Counted from the first letter of the stretch, positions 8,575-19,879 are shown. The stretch: 64,000 nt of DNA from Echiichthys vipera (GCA_963691815.1 OY829653.1:32810074-32874073), one strand, 5' to 3'. Numbers and translations are program-made. Notes: generated by a model not told the origin, from the sequence alone.

Positions 8575-10570
8575 TTAACCAGCTCTAACTGGGGGATCCC
8601 GAGGCGTTCCCAGGGCAGTGTGGAGATATAATCTCTCCACCTGGTCCTGGGTCTTCCCCGAGGTCTCCCTAGGGAGGCGCCCTGAGGGCATCCTTACTAG
8701 ATGCCCGAACCACATCAACTGGCTCCTTTCAACGTAAAGGAGCAGCGGCTCTACTCCGAGTTCCTCACGGATGGCTGAATTTCTCACACATCTCTAAGGG
8801 AGACTCCAGCCACCCTCCTGAGAAAACCCATTTCCGCCGCCTGTACCCTCGTTCTTTCGGTCATGACCCAGCTTTTATGACCATAGCTGAGGGTAGGAAC
8901 GAAGATTGACCGGTAGATCAAGAGCTTTGCCTTCTGGCTCAGCTCTCTTTTCGACACAACGGTGCGGTAGAGCGACTGCAACACCGCCCCCGCTGCTCCG
9001 ATTCTCCGGCCAAACTCACGCTCCATTGTCCCCTCACTCATGAACATGATCCCGAGGTACTTGAACTCCACCGGTTCCCTGCTGAGAGCCATGGCCTCAG
9101 ATTTAGAGGTGCTGATCCTCATCCCAACCGCTTCACACTCGGCTGCGAATCGATCCAGTGAGTGCTGAAGGTCACTGACCGACGAGGACCACATCATCTG
9201 CAAAAAGCAGAGAAGAGATCCTCAGACCACCGAACTGCATCCCCTCGCCACCATGACTACGCCTCGATATGCTGTCCATGAAAATCACGAACAGGATTGG
9301 TGACAAAGCGCACCCCTGGCGGAGGCCAACCCCCACCAGGAAGGAATTCAACTTACCGCAGAGGATCCGGACACAGCTCTCGCTTTGGGTGTACAGAGAT
9401 GGGATGGCCCACAGAGGTGACCCCCTGACCCCATACTCCCGCAGCACCTCCCACAGTATCTCCCGACGGACCCGGTCATATGCCTTCTCCAGATCCACAA
9501 AACACATGTAGACTGGATGGACATACTCCCAGGCCCCCTCCAGGATCCTTGCGAGAGTGAAGAGCTGGTCCGTTGTTCCACGTCCAGGATGGAATCCACA
9601 TTGTTCCTCTTCAATCTGAGGTTCGACTATAGGACGAACCCTCCTTTCCAGCACCTTGGAGTAGACTTTACCAGGGAGACTGAGTAGTGTGATACCCCTG
9701 TAATTGGCACACACCTGAGATGTCGAAGAAGCACCTTGGTGCCGCTCAAAAGTCCTTCTCTATGACTTCTCCGAACTCCTCCCACACCCGCTGCTTTGCC
9801 TCTGACACAGCAGAGGCTGCAGCCATTCTGGCCTGTCGGTACCTTGCAACTGCCTCCGGAGTCTTCTGGAATAGGCCTCCTTCTTCAGTCGGACAGCTTC
9901 CCTGACCACCGGTGTCCACCACGGTGTTCGAGGGTTACCGCCCCTTGAGGCACCTAAGACCTTGAGGCCACAGCTCACAGCTGCAGCTTCAGCAATGGAA
10001 GCTTTGAACATTGCCCACTCCGGTTCAATGCCCCGAACCTCCACAGGGATGCCGCAAAAGCTCCGCCGGAGGTGTGAGTTGAAGATCTCTCGGACAGGGG
10101 CCTCCTCCAGACGTTCCCAGTTCATCCGTACTACTCGTTTGGGCTTAACTGGTCTGTCCAGAACCTTACCCCATCCTCTGACCCAACTCATCACCAGATG
10201 GTGATCAGTTGACAGCTCTGCTCCTCTCTTCACTCAAGTGTCCAAAACATACGGCCTCAGATCAGATGATACGATCACAAAATTGATCATCGACCTTTGG
10301 CCTAGGGTGCTCTGGTACCACGTACACTTATAAGTATCCTTATGTTCAAACATGGTGTTAGTTATAGACAATCCGTGACTAGCACAGAAGTCTAATAACT
10401 GACGACCACTCGGATTTAAATCAGGGAGGCCGTTCCTCCCAATCACACCTCTCCAGGTGTCTCCATCATTGCCCACGTGGGCGTTGAAGTCTCCCAGCAG
10501 AACTATGGAGCTTCTTTTTTTTTTTTTTATGGAGCTCAAGCTTTTTCCAAACCCTTTGTTAACCATGGTT
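8575..10570 (-). pseudogene. Endonuclease-reverse transcriptase of the inner LINE, broken
   Basis: Four readable blocks in several frames. Endonuclease C-terminal part: 10234-10570 with LLGDFNAHVGNDGDTW, and LSTDHHLVMSW at 10233-10190. Linker: 9760-10180. RT: 9172-9714 with CANYRGITLLSLPGK, CFVDLEKAYDRV, GLRQGCALSP and catalytic FADD near 9193-9204. C-terminal part: 8575-9203 with KYLGIMF, SYGHKSWVMTERTRVQA and IREELGVEPLLLYVERSQ. At least three frameshifts or stops separate the blocks, so the copy is dead. A 24-bp in-frame duplication plus poly(T) insertion lies at 10505-10536. Confidence 0.85.
10505..10536 (-). repeat. Tail-only micro-insertion with 8-bp duplication
   Basis: ATGGAGCT at 10505-10512 is repeated at 10529-10536, with only TC and a run of T between. 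Removing one copy and the T-run (24 bp, eight codons) restores the expected endonuclease wording around LSSIVLLGDF. This looks like a retro-insertion consisting of nothing but a poly(A) tail on the minus strand. Confidence 0.6.
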
Positions 10571-11516
10571 TTCTCTTTTTGGGATTCTTTCAACGGACAA
10601 TGTCTGTCATTAAGTAGAAGAATGTATCTTATGCATCCTATAATTCCTTAGTATCCTGTACATAAACCTCCTGCCAATCATGATTCATATGTTCTGCCTT
10701 AAGGGACAAAATTACCTCTTATTCTTAACATATTATTAGTCTGACTGTTCTTAATTTTAACTTCCAACACTGCAAAAACAGGGAAATGATCACTTACATC
10801 AGTCACTAATAGACCACTTATTTTCCCTTCAGTTACAGTTGTAAAAATATTGTCAATGTTGCACTATCCTTTGTTATTCTGCAAGGTTTAACAATTAACG
10901 GATAGAAACTCAAGCTAAACATAGCATTAACAAATTCTGGTAATCTTTCATTCTGGAGAAGTTACTGTAGAGACTCCTACTGTTAAATAACTGGAAAACC
11001 CTCCATTTTTACGTAGGAATTGAGCCTGTCTTCAGAATAATAGTCACAACTTGTATTTATATTCTGGTAGAAGTGGATCTCTGGATCAATGTCATTTTTT
11101 AATTCTTAAAGTTTGTTTCATATTAACCCATAAGAACCCAGACCCATTTCTCCTTAAAAGAAAAATATGGGGGATATAACACAGACCAAGCGGACCACAA
11201 AGAACACATTTCTGAAGTTTTTTTTCAAATACTACCCATAATGTCAAAGATCTGTGATGTGACAAATATGTCACAGTGGGCGTTTATGGTAAATGTATTT
11301 CTTAATTGAAAATGAATCAACATGACAGTTTTTCTGCTTAATAACATGCATTTGCATTTTGTTTTGCATTTCAACAACATGGAAACATTCTGTTTAACAA
11401 CAAATCATTTTGAAGATTTGTATTTCGTCCCAAATGCGCATTCTGAATAGAACCGCATAACACATCTCATAAAGGCAATCACATAACATTGCCTCATTGG
11501 AGCACCTCTCAACAAG

Positions 11517-12052
11517 CTACTGTATCCGTAGAAACCTGAACAACAGACTTATGTACTTGGGAACACAGACATAGTGCAACAGACCAAAACATGCTGAAGG
11601 GAAACAAAACCTTTGTATTATCAGCACCATGTTTGAACCATGTTTCTCAGTTCTTACATATGTTAGGCATCTTCTGCAGTTTAGCCTAATGGTAAGATTT
11701 GAAACAATTTCAATCAGTAACTCAAGCATGTCAGGTGTTATGAACTTTCTGAAATACTCCAGGGGAGAAAGAGGATTGTCTGGAGCGATGACACTTGGTC
11801 CTTTGAATGTGCACTCAGGGACATCAAAAGATTTCTTTCTCCAAGAAAACTGTTTTTTTTCCATCAACAGTTGTGTTTGGTTGTGGCACTTCATCTACAT
11901 CACTTGATTCACTAGAGTCTGAATCGCCATACTCATCCCTCTCCATTTCTTTTTTGTTGGGAGTGTAATCAGGGTCCTCATCCGAGCTATTGTCGTCACA
12001 GCCTTCAAATGATCTCAAGTGCATTCTCAACAGTGTAGTGCTTATTATCAGT
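11517..12052 (-). pseudogene. piggyBac transposase N-terminal fragment
   Basis: Minus-strand reading begins near 12052 (MTDNKHYTVENAL). It shifts frame into CDDNSSDEDPDYTPN, an acidic N-terminal region, and shifts again into GPSVIAPDNPLSPLEYFRKF and ITPDMLELLIEI, the typical start of the conserved piggyBac domain. The catalytic Asp-rich core that would follow is absent. The end of the open stretch (to 11517) is not recognisable. Frameshifts and truncation make it non-functional. Any mobility would need a transposase from elsewhere. Confidence 0.75.
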
Positions 12053-12316
12053 CATACTACAAATCAATTAAAAAATTTAACAATTAGCCTTCTACATTCA
12101 AATGGGACCAGCATAGGACAGTGAATTGTGTTTGTTTTATTTACAGATATGCAAAAATAGTTTTGTAATATATTTGATCAATAACATAATAATTTATCAT
12201 TATTTTTTAATTATATATGTTCAACTGTACTTTGAATTGCACAAAATAACATATATTAATTCAAAATAATTTAAACAGTGTACTTAAATTGAGCGGCTTA
12301 TTAGCATTCTTGTTAT

Positions 12317-12389
12317 TGTGACAAATATGTCACATCAAAATTTCCAAGAATATTTTAAGGATAACACCCGATGTGACGTATATGTCACA
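12317..12389. repeat. Palindromic subterminal motifs of the piggyBac element
   Basis: TGTGACAAATATGTCACA occurs at 12317-12334 and again at 11258-11275, and a variant TGTGACGTATATGTCACA at 12372-12389. Each has 7-bp palindromic arms around four bases. They lie near both ends of the element, so they may be transposase or host-factor binding sites. That role is inferred from position only. Confidence 0.6.
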
Positions 12390-12869
12390 GCGATATTTTC
12401 GTAACTTGTTCTACATTAATTTGTTCATGAAATATGGTCAAACTAAGTTAAATGTAATACAGGACACCTTATTAACGCATAACAATTGTTCAATTGGTTT
12501 TAACTCACCTTTAGTAACAAAAAAAAAGATTTTTAAAATGAGCTAGGTCCTTCACTTGCGTGCACATGTCAAAATGCAATTTTTGGGAAGTCACTTCCTG
12601 TCACAGTCACATGACTGTCACATTACCACCACACCAGGATGTTGAGAATATGTCACTTAGGGACTTAATGAGTAAAAGTCAACAAAAAAGCTGTATAAGG
12701 AAGATTGTAGGACATTCAAAGTGTGTGTTACAAGGGTGTCACCATGGGTTAAAGTTTTCTTGTTATGCAGCTTTTAGTCTGTAATTATGTCCTGTGTCTG
12801 TAAACAGTCTGCTGTGCTGTCAATGGCATCTGAGTTTCCATTTATCTACCTATCTATCTATTTACCTAT

Positions 12870-13673
12870 TGAAGAATTAAAAATCAATGTGTGAAGTATA
12901 GTAATCATGTGTTAGCATGTGTATTAGTAATGATTAATAAGAAGTGTGATAATCAATGATTCAATTAATAATCATATGTTAACGTGTGTATTAGTAATGA
13001 TTAATAAGAATGTGATAAGTGTGATTATTAGGTATGATCATTTAAAGTGTGATAGTGATTATTAGTCCAAGCTCAAACTTTTCTGTTTCCAAAAGCAAAC
13101 AAACTTTTGACTCAAGCTTTTCTGCTTTCTCCAAAAGCACAGGAACAGTAAGTCGGTCAAGGTCACAAAGACAATGAACTAGCCATGTTGCAAATATGCA
13201 CCTGGCAAAGTTAGTTGAGATTAGGGAAATTGCTGTGCGTGTTGTGCTTTCTTCACAGATAAAGAAGAAGACTCCTGCTATACAGAGCCTACTCCTACGC
13301 ACAGGGAGGAAGATGGAGGCTGGAGCAACTGCTACTTCTGAAATACACACATGCACGCACAAGCGCACACATAACCACGCCTTTGTAACAAGTTTATATG
13401 CTGGAGTAGTTAGAATAGATATCAGAACTTCTTGACTCTGATCACGGGTACTGTGTGCTCACAGTTACTCTAGATAGAGAATAGAACATTTCTCCAGACG
13501 TCTGTATCATCCGATATCCTTCTGCTAATAAATGCCTGCTGGCGCACTAAACTACCAACGACTCTGCTGACTCCAGAAAGCCTCCTGTAGAATTTGAATT
13601 ACGCAATATATAACTCTGTTAGGTCCTTTTGATTGGTGTGAAATTCTGAAAAGTATTGTGTAAAATTCCTACA
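12870..13673 (+). repeat. 5' LTR
   Basis: 804 bp, starting TGAAGAATTAAAAATC and ending ATTCCTACA. By eye it differs from the 3' LTR at three substitutions and one 2-bp indel. A TATA-like TTTATAT lies at 13393-13399 and a polyadenylation signal AATAAA at 13527-13532. Short CA-rich and pyrimidine-rich tracts are present, but no ORF of note. Confidence 0.93.
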
Positions 13674-13681
13674 GAGAAACT

Positions 13682-13700
13682 TGGTGACCCCGACGTGATT
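13682..13700 (+). promoter_or_regulatory. Primer-binding site, tRNA-Trp
   Basis: TGGTGACCCCGACGTGATT begins eight bases after the 5' LTR. It is complementary over 19 bases to the 3' end (including CCA) of vertebrate tRNA-Trp, the primer also used by avian sarcoma/leukosis viruses. The mismatch begins at base 20. Confidence 0.88.
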
Positions 13701-13811
13701 CTGACAAGGAGGCTCAGGCAAAAGGAGCTGCAGAGGTTGGACCGGTGACCACGCGGAGTCACTGGGAACCTCCTGGGGCCGACTGAACTTCTCCACAAGG
13801 GCCCATCACTG

Positions 13812-13824
13812 ACAAAAGGTAAGC
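13812..13824 (+). promoter_or_regulatory. Candidate major splice donor of the ERV
   Basis: ACAAAAG|GTAAGC lies about 120 bp after the primer site (GT at 13819-13820), a good consensus donor in the place where retroviral leaders carry their 5' splice site. No matching env acceptor survives. Confidence 0.5.
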
Positions 13825-15595
13825 AGTCACCTATTCTTCTTAAGAAGTGAAGACTGTGATTCGGCCTTAAAATCTAAATTGGTGGAGAATGTCCGTATGT
13901 TTCCTAGAGGTTAATTTGATCCAAATTTAGCCGGGGGACTGACGATTGAAAAAAGGCCTGTTAAACTGATTTGGAATCAGTATAAGTAAAAGGTAAAGGA
14001 GTGTTGGGATCATAAATCCTGACAGGTCCTAGGCGCATAAACGGTGCTCAGTAAGACGTTCAGGGAACGCAGAAAGGCCGGAGGCTGTAGAGACCCTCGA
14101 ATATACATTAGGCTTTAAGGACTAAAAGCGCCACAGGGGGATAGCCCCTAGGTGAGCCTAGAAAGCCACCATAGGTCTGGGACCTAAAGGTTCTGGGAAC
14201 CAAAGAAAAAAAATGTAGGTCTGGGACCTAAAGGTTCTGGGAACCAAAGTATAAGAAATACTTAAAAGTTGTGTTTATTTGTGGGATTGTTGTGTGGGAA
14301 GTTTCGAGGATAATAGAGAACACAAACAGATAAAAGTGTGAGTAGGTTTCTGTGGTGGTGGATACACCCTGTCTGTAGCCACTGATGGTGAAACACTGTC
14401 AGTAGAAGCTTGTTGCAGACATCACAGAAAAGCCTGACGATTAAACTCACCACTGGTCTTCTCTTATCTGGGGGTACATAAATAACGGGGCTGTGACACT
14501 CGGCTTTTGGTCATTAAAAGTAGTGATTTATATCGTCTCACTCCGCTCTATCACGGTAGAGTAGAAGCTTGAGTGAGGGGAGGATCACTGGGGACTAGAT
14601 CCACTGACCAGATAACGAGTGTGTGTGAATAAAGAATAAATAAATACCTGTGAATAGTACTTTAACAGCTGAAATAACTATGACAGGCCCTGTAGCGTCC
14701 CCGGCTGATTGATGGTCGGACTCTTTAACTGATGGTTCACAAGTGTTTATTTTTGGGCAAAATAGATGATACCGTTGCTCCATTAAATCTTTTATCACCT
14801 TAAAGACTCTGAACACACCGTGAACACAACGTGAACAATAAGAGTAAGAGCTATGGAATGAAACAAAAATAATATGTAATAAATAAATAAATAATACCAT
14901 CTATATAATATCATGTTCAACAATATCAAAATAGTGTGTTTTTAACCTTTTACAGAAAATGAATTGTCATTTACAATCATGAAATATACTTTAAACCTAT
15001 TTTATCTTAATTACAAACTCAGAATAGAGTGCAATAAACAAACATATCTAACTAAAAAAAATGATATTATAACAGTTATTATATCAGTTTGCAGCTTTAA
15101 CTTCCAAAGATTGTTAATGCACACAAAAATAATGCTGTATTTATTAAAAACTAGCAAGCAGTGTAATGAAATAATTGTCTCCTTCAGAGAGACAGATGCT
15201 CTGAATCGCTCCAAAACAGCGTTACTGATTAAATTAAAAGCTTAAAATAGACTTGTATAAAATGATGCAAAGCAACACAAGGACATCCCGTTTTGATAAC
15301 GCATTAAGCACCACATGAAACAAAATGATGACAAACCTTGTGCCTTTATCCACCAGGTGCTTAACAAACTTGTCGGTTTACATTTCCTTGAGTTTTTGCA
15401 CTTTTGATAGACCCGTTTGCAATACACTTAACTTTCTGTAAAGTTGTTCTTTTTTTTCCGTTTCCGGTTACACTCTATCAAAATAAAAGCACAAGCCTAA
15501 AAACAGGAAGTAACGGTAAAATGCAACTACACATTTTAAGAGATTTCTCATGAAAATGCAACTACACATTTTGGGATTATGATGTGCTATATTAA
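13825..15595 (+). other. ERV leader region, probably enlarged by insertion
   Basis: About 1.8 kb without a retroviral ORF. A 34-base segment (AGGTCTGGGACCTAAAGG and on) is duplicated around 14172-14250, and ATGCAACTACACATTTT is repeated near 15520-15575. The AT-rich stretch about 14620-15590 differs from its surroundings and may be an inserted element. I could not find its ends. Confidence 0.4.
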
Positions 15596-16727
15596 AGGTA
15601 ATTTACAGGCCCAGGATTAGGTTGGGATGAATACTGGCAGCGAGTAGCAGGACGGGTGAAGCGAGCCAGAGAATATGGTAAAATATGTATGTATATGTAT
15701 GTAATATATGGTTCAGTTAGAGGAGGAGTTAGAGGAGGACAGAGCACGTGAAGAAGTAGTGGGAAACAGAAATAATGGTCTGAGTAGGTTGTGGCATAAG
15801 AGAAAGAAGGAGGAGAAGGAATAGGAGAAGAGGGAGGAGCGAAGAGCAGATTTGCATATGGCCGGACTGGCAGCTGAGAGTGTAGAGACAGCTGAGAAAT
15901 AGGGGAGAAGAGAAGGAGGCAGAAATAGTACCCCCACCCTATCCACACCCACCCCCGTCACCATCAGCCCCTTCAGCAAGTAGAATTTATCCAGATTTGT
16001 CTTTACAGTTACCTACGATTGAGGCAGAAGGAAGTATGAAGGTAAGAATGAGAAGAAACGCAGATTATGAGGATACGAAAAAGAGGGAAGAAAGACTATA
16101 GTATAATAACAGGTGATTCTGAGAGGGTGAGACTTCAGACAGAAGAGGAGAGACAGTGGGAGGAGGAGAGACAGCGTCAGAGAGGAGCGCGATGTGAGGA
16201 AGAGAGATTGCATGAGAGGGCACAACAGAAAGGAGGGGCTTTCGGAGAGACAGTATGAGAAAAAAAGTATGAAAGGGAACATGGGAAGTCAGGAATACTA
16301 GGAGAAGAGTTAGAGGGAGAAATAGAGGGAGCAGCAACACACACGACAGCGACACAAAGCAGGAAAACCCAAACCTGAGACCGACTTAACTGACTCAGAC
16401 CACTCTGACTATGACTGTAGAAGCCAGAAAAGCGACAAACACGGGAGAAAGAGACAGGGATTTAAAAACAAACACGTAAATCTAAAAAATCAGTATGATG
16501 AGTTCTGGCTCAGAGGGGGAGGAAGAGGAGATACTATGGTCAGAATGCGAAAGCAGAGGACCAGGAACTAAGACTAGGGACAGGACCACCGATATATATA
16601 AACCATTTAGTTTAGCAGACAAGGAACACATGAATGCACAACTACCACCACTTAGTGACGGAGCTGGAATATGGTTACAGAAATTAGCTGGTCTAACCGT
16701 AGGCACAGAGCTCACCATGAATGAATG

Positions 16728-17519
16728 AATGAATTTAAATTTTTGGTTCTACATCAGATGTTAAATAAAATGACATAATGTTTTGACAATTTCAACCAAA
16801 AAAAAAGGATTAAAGGGGCTGAAGCAACTTGCTTTTATTAGCCCACCCTAACATCACAGTTCTGACTGTTTAAACACAACGTATTTACTTATGATTAAAC
16901 ATATATTTGATTAAAAGTATATTTATTTATACCTAAATAAATGAAATAATTTACTTACTTTATACACATTTAAACATATTATACATGTAAACATACATAC
17001 ACATACTCACAAAGCAAAAATCAAAATCTGCAAAATCAAATTTCATATTTGCTTTTATAAGGTTTACTTTTTTCTCATTTCCATGTATTAAAATGAATAA
17101 CATTTCCCCTTTTCTTATTCATTTATTTATTTTGCTCTTTTCCAATTATAACATTTATACATATGCATTAATTATTTTCAAATTTCAAGGTCTTTTAAAT
17201 ATCGGTCGTGTTGTAATTACTTTCAGTTTATCATTAAGGTCATTCCACATTTTTACACCAATAACGGACACGCACACGCATCTTTGTCTAATGTTAGTTC
17301 TTGCTTTTCTTGTTTCAAATCGAAGCAGTCCTCTTAAATTATAGCAATTGTTTCTTAATTTAAATAAAGATTGAATAACTGAAGAAATATTTTTTACAGC
17401 TCTGAATAAGATTTCAAGTATTTTTAGCTTGACTATATCCATAAATTTAAAATATTAGATTTTATGAAAAGCTCCTTAGTAGAGTCACAGTATCCCATTA
17501 TAGGTGATGTGAGAGGACT
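16728..17519 (-). mobile_element. LINE 3' fragment nested in ERV gag
   Basis: Inserted in the opposite orientation to the ERV. Its 3' tail is GAAT repeats at the left edge (plus strand). A minus-strand open stretch at 17185-17442 carries RQRCVCVSVIGVKMWNDL, the C-terminal wording of CR1/Jockey-like LINEs. Gag capsid wording stops just before it. It is 5' truncated. Confidence 0.7.
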
Positions 17520-17826
17520 AAGATTCAAGATTCAAGAAGCTTCATTTATCCTGAGGGAAATTATTGTGCAACAGTTTCAATACAAAGGTGAGAAAGGATC
17601 AGAGTAACAATAAGCATAAAAACATAATAAAATAAAATAAAGCTAACATCAAATAAATCAAACAATAACTAATGTGACAGAGTGCAACAGACGTTGTGGT
17701 TAAGCGCAGGTTTATACAATATACAACAATACGCAGCGTGCAGTTTAGCAGGATATGAAATAAAATAAGTACAAACTAAATAAGTGGTAAAGAGCGATAA
17801 TTGAAACAGTGTTAAAAATGTAGCAG
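17520..17826 (-). mobile_element. L2-type 3' tail nested in ERV gag
   Basis: Starts with AAGATTC repeats, then TTCATTTATCCTGAGGGAAA and CAACAG. This is the plus-strand image of a LINE/SINE 3' end (AATTTCCCTCAGGATAAATGAAG) that recurs in variants at 19328, 20349, 43935 and 61116. It has no coding part. The right edge is placed where gag resumes. Confidence 0.6.
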
Positions 17827-18599
17827 CATTTCCTACAGAACTCAGAATTAATGGAAAGAAATACGGATTAGGGACAACAGACCAATTAGATTTAGATGTA
17901 GGAAAGACTGGCAGGAAAGGTCAGGAACAAACCCAGGGTCAGATCCACTGCAGGGATCAATGTTTAAAGCTGCACTTATGAAAGGAACAGATAAGGAAGT
18001 GCAGGCAAAGATGGAGGATGACCCCAGAGCAGACACAGAGCCTCCACACATATGGATGAGGACACTTCAACATCACATGCGTAGAGCAGATGAAAGAAAG
18101 GCTGCGAGCAAAACAGAGATAGAGAATTTTAAAATATAACTGACCAAATTACAGTTAGCAAAAGCCAGAGAGGAAGGCACAAGCCACAAACAAGCAGCTA
18201 ATGCAAAGACACAAGATCAGATGAACCAACAACAGGCCGAGCCAGCGCCAATAGGAATCCCCAGTTCCAGTTGCCCCAGTTGCAGGCCAATTTTATACAG
18301 GACCCCCTCCCCAGGGACCATGGAACCCGCCAGGACCATGGGGCCCACCACAATCAAATTATAGAGGAGGAAGAGGACGAGGCTTTAATCCTCGAGGAGG
18401 TTATGGAAGGGGCAGGGGCGGATCACCGGGGGCTAGGGACAATGGGTGTTTCGTGTGTGGAGGTCATGGACATTGGGCACGAGACTGTCCACAAAACCAG
18501 AGAGGTCTACCAAGAGGGGGACCCCCGCCACAGCAGCAACAACAGCAGGTGCCATCACAACCACAACTGGCCCCAGGTAACCAGTTGCCCCAAGGCACC

Positions 18600-18840
18600 G
18601 GGTATCCAGACCAATACTAGGGGTGCCCAGGGTCAAGGGCAAGGGGAGAGGCTGACTCCTTGCTACGGGAGAAGTGAACGAACGAAAAGTGAACTTTTTA
18701 GTCGATACAGGAGCAACACATTCAACTCTGATACAACCTCAGTTCGGTCAACAGCTCTCCAAATATTCCATAGACCTTGTGGGATTTGGAGGACAGCCAA
18801 TGCCATTCCTTTCACAGAACCCCTCCCCACTAAAATAGCT
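18600..18840 (+). pseudogene. ERV aspartic protease relic
   Basis: A frame shifted from nucleocapsid reads the retroviral protease, with the active-site motif VDTGA (Asp codon at 18704-18706) preceded by a hydrophobic strand. The flap-like glycine stretch GFGG follows at about 18780. The reading ends at a TAG near 18836, after which a protease-like tail (GRD-type motif near 18900) continues in another frame. The enzyme would cleave Gag and Gag-Pol in the virion. It is broken here. Confidence 0.8.
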
Positions 18841-19029
18841 GGTTACCAGTTTCATCAAAGCTATGTTTATTCGCCACAATGCCTAATCCCACTGCTAGGA
18901 AGAGACGTCCTAGTCAGATTAAAAGCATCTATCCTATGTGGCCCACAGGGGGTGCAAGTTCATTTCCCTAATGGGGTAAAAATAGACTGTTCAGAGACAA
19001 TTACTTCAAGATGTAACAATGGACAATAG

Positions 19030-19860
19030 ATCCTAGGGGAAGATCCTGATCAGCAGCAACAGTCGGCCAACGTTTACTGGACTCAATTGAAAGAGGACCC
19101 AGACCCGCCAATTACCAATGTTTTGAAACTGTATCAACAATGGACACCGTGGATTCACTCAGTGCACCCATATGAACCGGTCCCTGACGTTCCCCACTGT
19201 ACTCTTCTCTATGACTGTACCCAAACTGAAGAAGTGTATGAGGAAAGAGTTAGGGAAGTAGAGGGTTCCCCTTGGACACTGACTTCGGACTGTATATATC
19301 AGAATCAGAAAACCTTTAATGTCCCGCAGACGAGGAAATTCTTTTGTCACAGCAGCAACAGAATATTACAAAATAAGATAAAAAATAGCAAAAATAAGCA
19401 ATAAAGTTAAATTTTAAAAAGGTAAGAAATAGAAATAGACATATATACATATTCACATGATATAGTGCAGTTGTTCTTGTTTTGTTTGTTTTGTAATAAT
19501 ATAATATGAAGTGAATAAATATGATTAATAAGACCAAATAGTGCAAAAACAGAAGTGACCATAGTTCATAGTCCATATGTATCAAAGAAAGGAGTAGTAG
19601 CACAAGTCCTGCTCACTGTAGAGCAGGCAGAGTGGTACAACATGGGTGACACTGCAGCACCCCATATTAGCTTAGCATTAGGAGCAGGAATTTAGGGCCC
19701 ATGGTAAAAACAACATCTCAGTTACAGGACTGGGAACAAACCACAATCCCGGCAGTCACATACTCTAAAGGACAGGTGTACAAGATCACTCATCACATCA
19801 CCTCACAATCAGAATTAGAGAAAAAGGTAATCCAGGCATCCACTCAAAATTTTGACCAGG
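19030..19860 (+). pseudogene. ERV pol segment between protease and RT, split by a LINE tail
   Basis: Coding wording at about 19087-19325 and 19561-19860 matches the region between protease and RT in fish retroviral Pol, a segment rich in Trp and Pro near its start. A LINE tail at 19328-19560 lies between. In the second part a stop follows the codons for GAGI. RT itself should follow but does not. By 19900 the text is already the region ahead of RNase H, so the polymerase fingers, palm and thumb are deleted. Confidence 0.65.
19328..19560 (-). mobile_element. L2-type 3' tail nested in ERV pol
   Basis: GAGGAAATTCTTTTGTCACA followed by an A-rich stretch and AATAGTGCAAAAACAG is the reverse image of a common fish LINE 3' UTR. 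Retroviral coding text stops at its left edge and resumes just after about 19560. It has no ORF. Confidence 0.55.
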
Positions 19861-19879
19861 CATAGTGTAATAACGTTAA

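Larger units (their letters stand above)
8481..10570 (-). mobile_element. Second LINE inserted in the first (APE/RT type)
   Basis: Minus-strand non-LTR element flanked by TTCTC at 8476-8480 and 10571-10575, which fits a 5-bp target duplication. The outer LINE reads on either side. Its 3' end is GGATAAGCGGTTGAAGATGA followed by GATGA repeats. The preceding region is GC-rich, unlike the AT-rich flanks. It is 5' truncated within the endonuclease domain. The family is common in fish; I would place it near RTE/I-type LINEs but cannot fix the clade by eye. Confidence 0.85.
6920..11095 (-). mobile_element. Old LINE (CR1/L2/Jockey-like), interrupted twice
   Basis: Degenerate minus-strand LINE. From 5' to 3' I can read an APE-type endonuclease around 11000-10600 (wording like FYPLIVKP, RITKDSATL, DVSDHFPVF), a linker around 8460-8280, FNDFFGNIGPKLV at 7810-7770, and an RT with KVFDIIDHSLLLQKLERYGI and CGVPQGSVL near 7320-7060. 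Several stops and frameshifts are present, and the FADD position reads LADD. A second LINE (8481-10570) and an unidentified 0.4-kb segment (about 7850-8276) interrupt it. The exact clade is not resolved. Confidence 0.75.
11127..12748 (-). mobile_element. piggyBac-type element, internally deleted
   Basis: Bounded by the piggyBac target duplication TTAA at 11123-11126 and 12749-12752. Both termini start CCCAT (CCCATAAGAACCC on the left, CCCATGGTGACACCC on the right, reverse strand). At 1.62 kb it is much shorter than autonomous piggyBac elements, and it holds only the N-terminal portion of a transposase on the minus strand. It abuts the 5' end of the outer LINE relic. Confidence 0.8.
15600..18590 (+). 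pseudogene. ERV gag relic (matrix, late domain, capsid, nucleocapsid)
   Basis: Gag is readable only in pieces and frames. The first part is rich in Glu, Arg and Lys. A PPPY late-domain motif, the type that recruits NEDD4-family ubiquitin ligases for budding, is at 15931-15942. The capsid start is at 16495-16728. It is then split by two LINE pieces (16728-17826). Capsid resumes at about 17930-18140. A Gly/Arg-rich nucleocapsid follows with one perfect zinc knuckle (C-X2-C-X4-H-X4-C) at 18447-18488, then a Gln/Pro-rich tail. Several stops and shifts prevent a full-length product. Confidence 0.85.

Noticed and set aside
13599..13796. Minus-strand open frame over the ERV primer site
   Set aside because: It overlaps the LTR end and primer site on the wrong strand; no independent support.
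15592..16355. Minus-strand open frames rich in Ser, Leu and Pro
   Set aside because: They are antisense shadows of the Glu/Arg/Lys-rich gag region.
18271..19029. 252-codon plus-strand open frame in the ERV
   Set aside because: It is an off-frame reading across nucleocapsid and protease; the zinc knuckle and VDTGA motif are in other frames.
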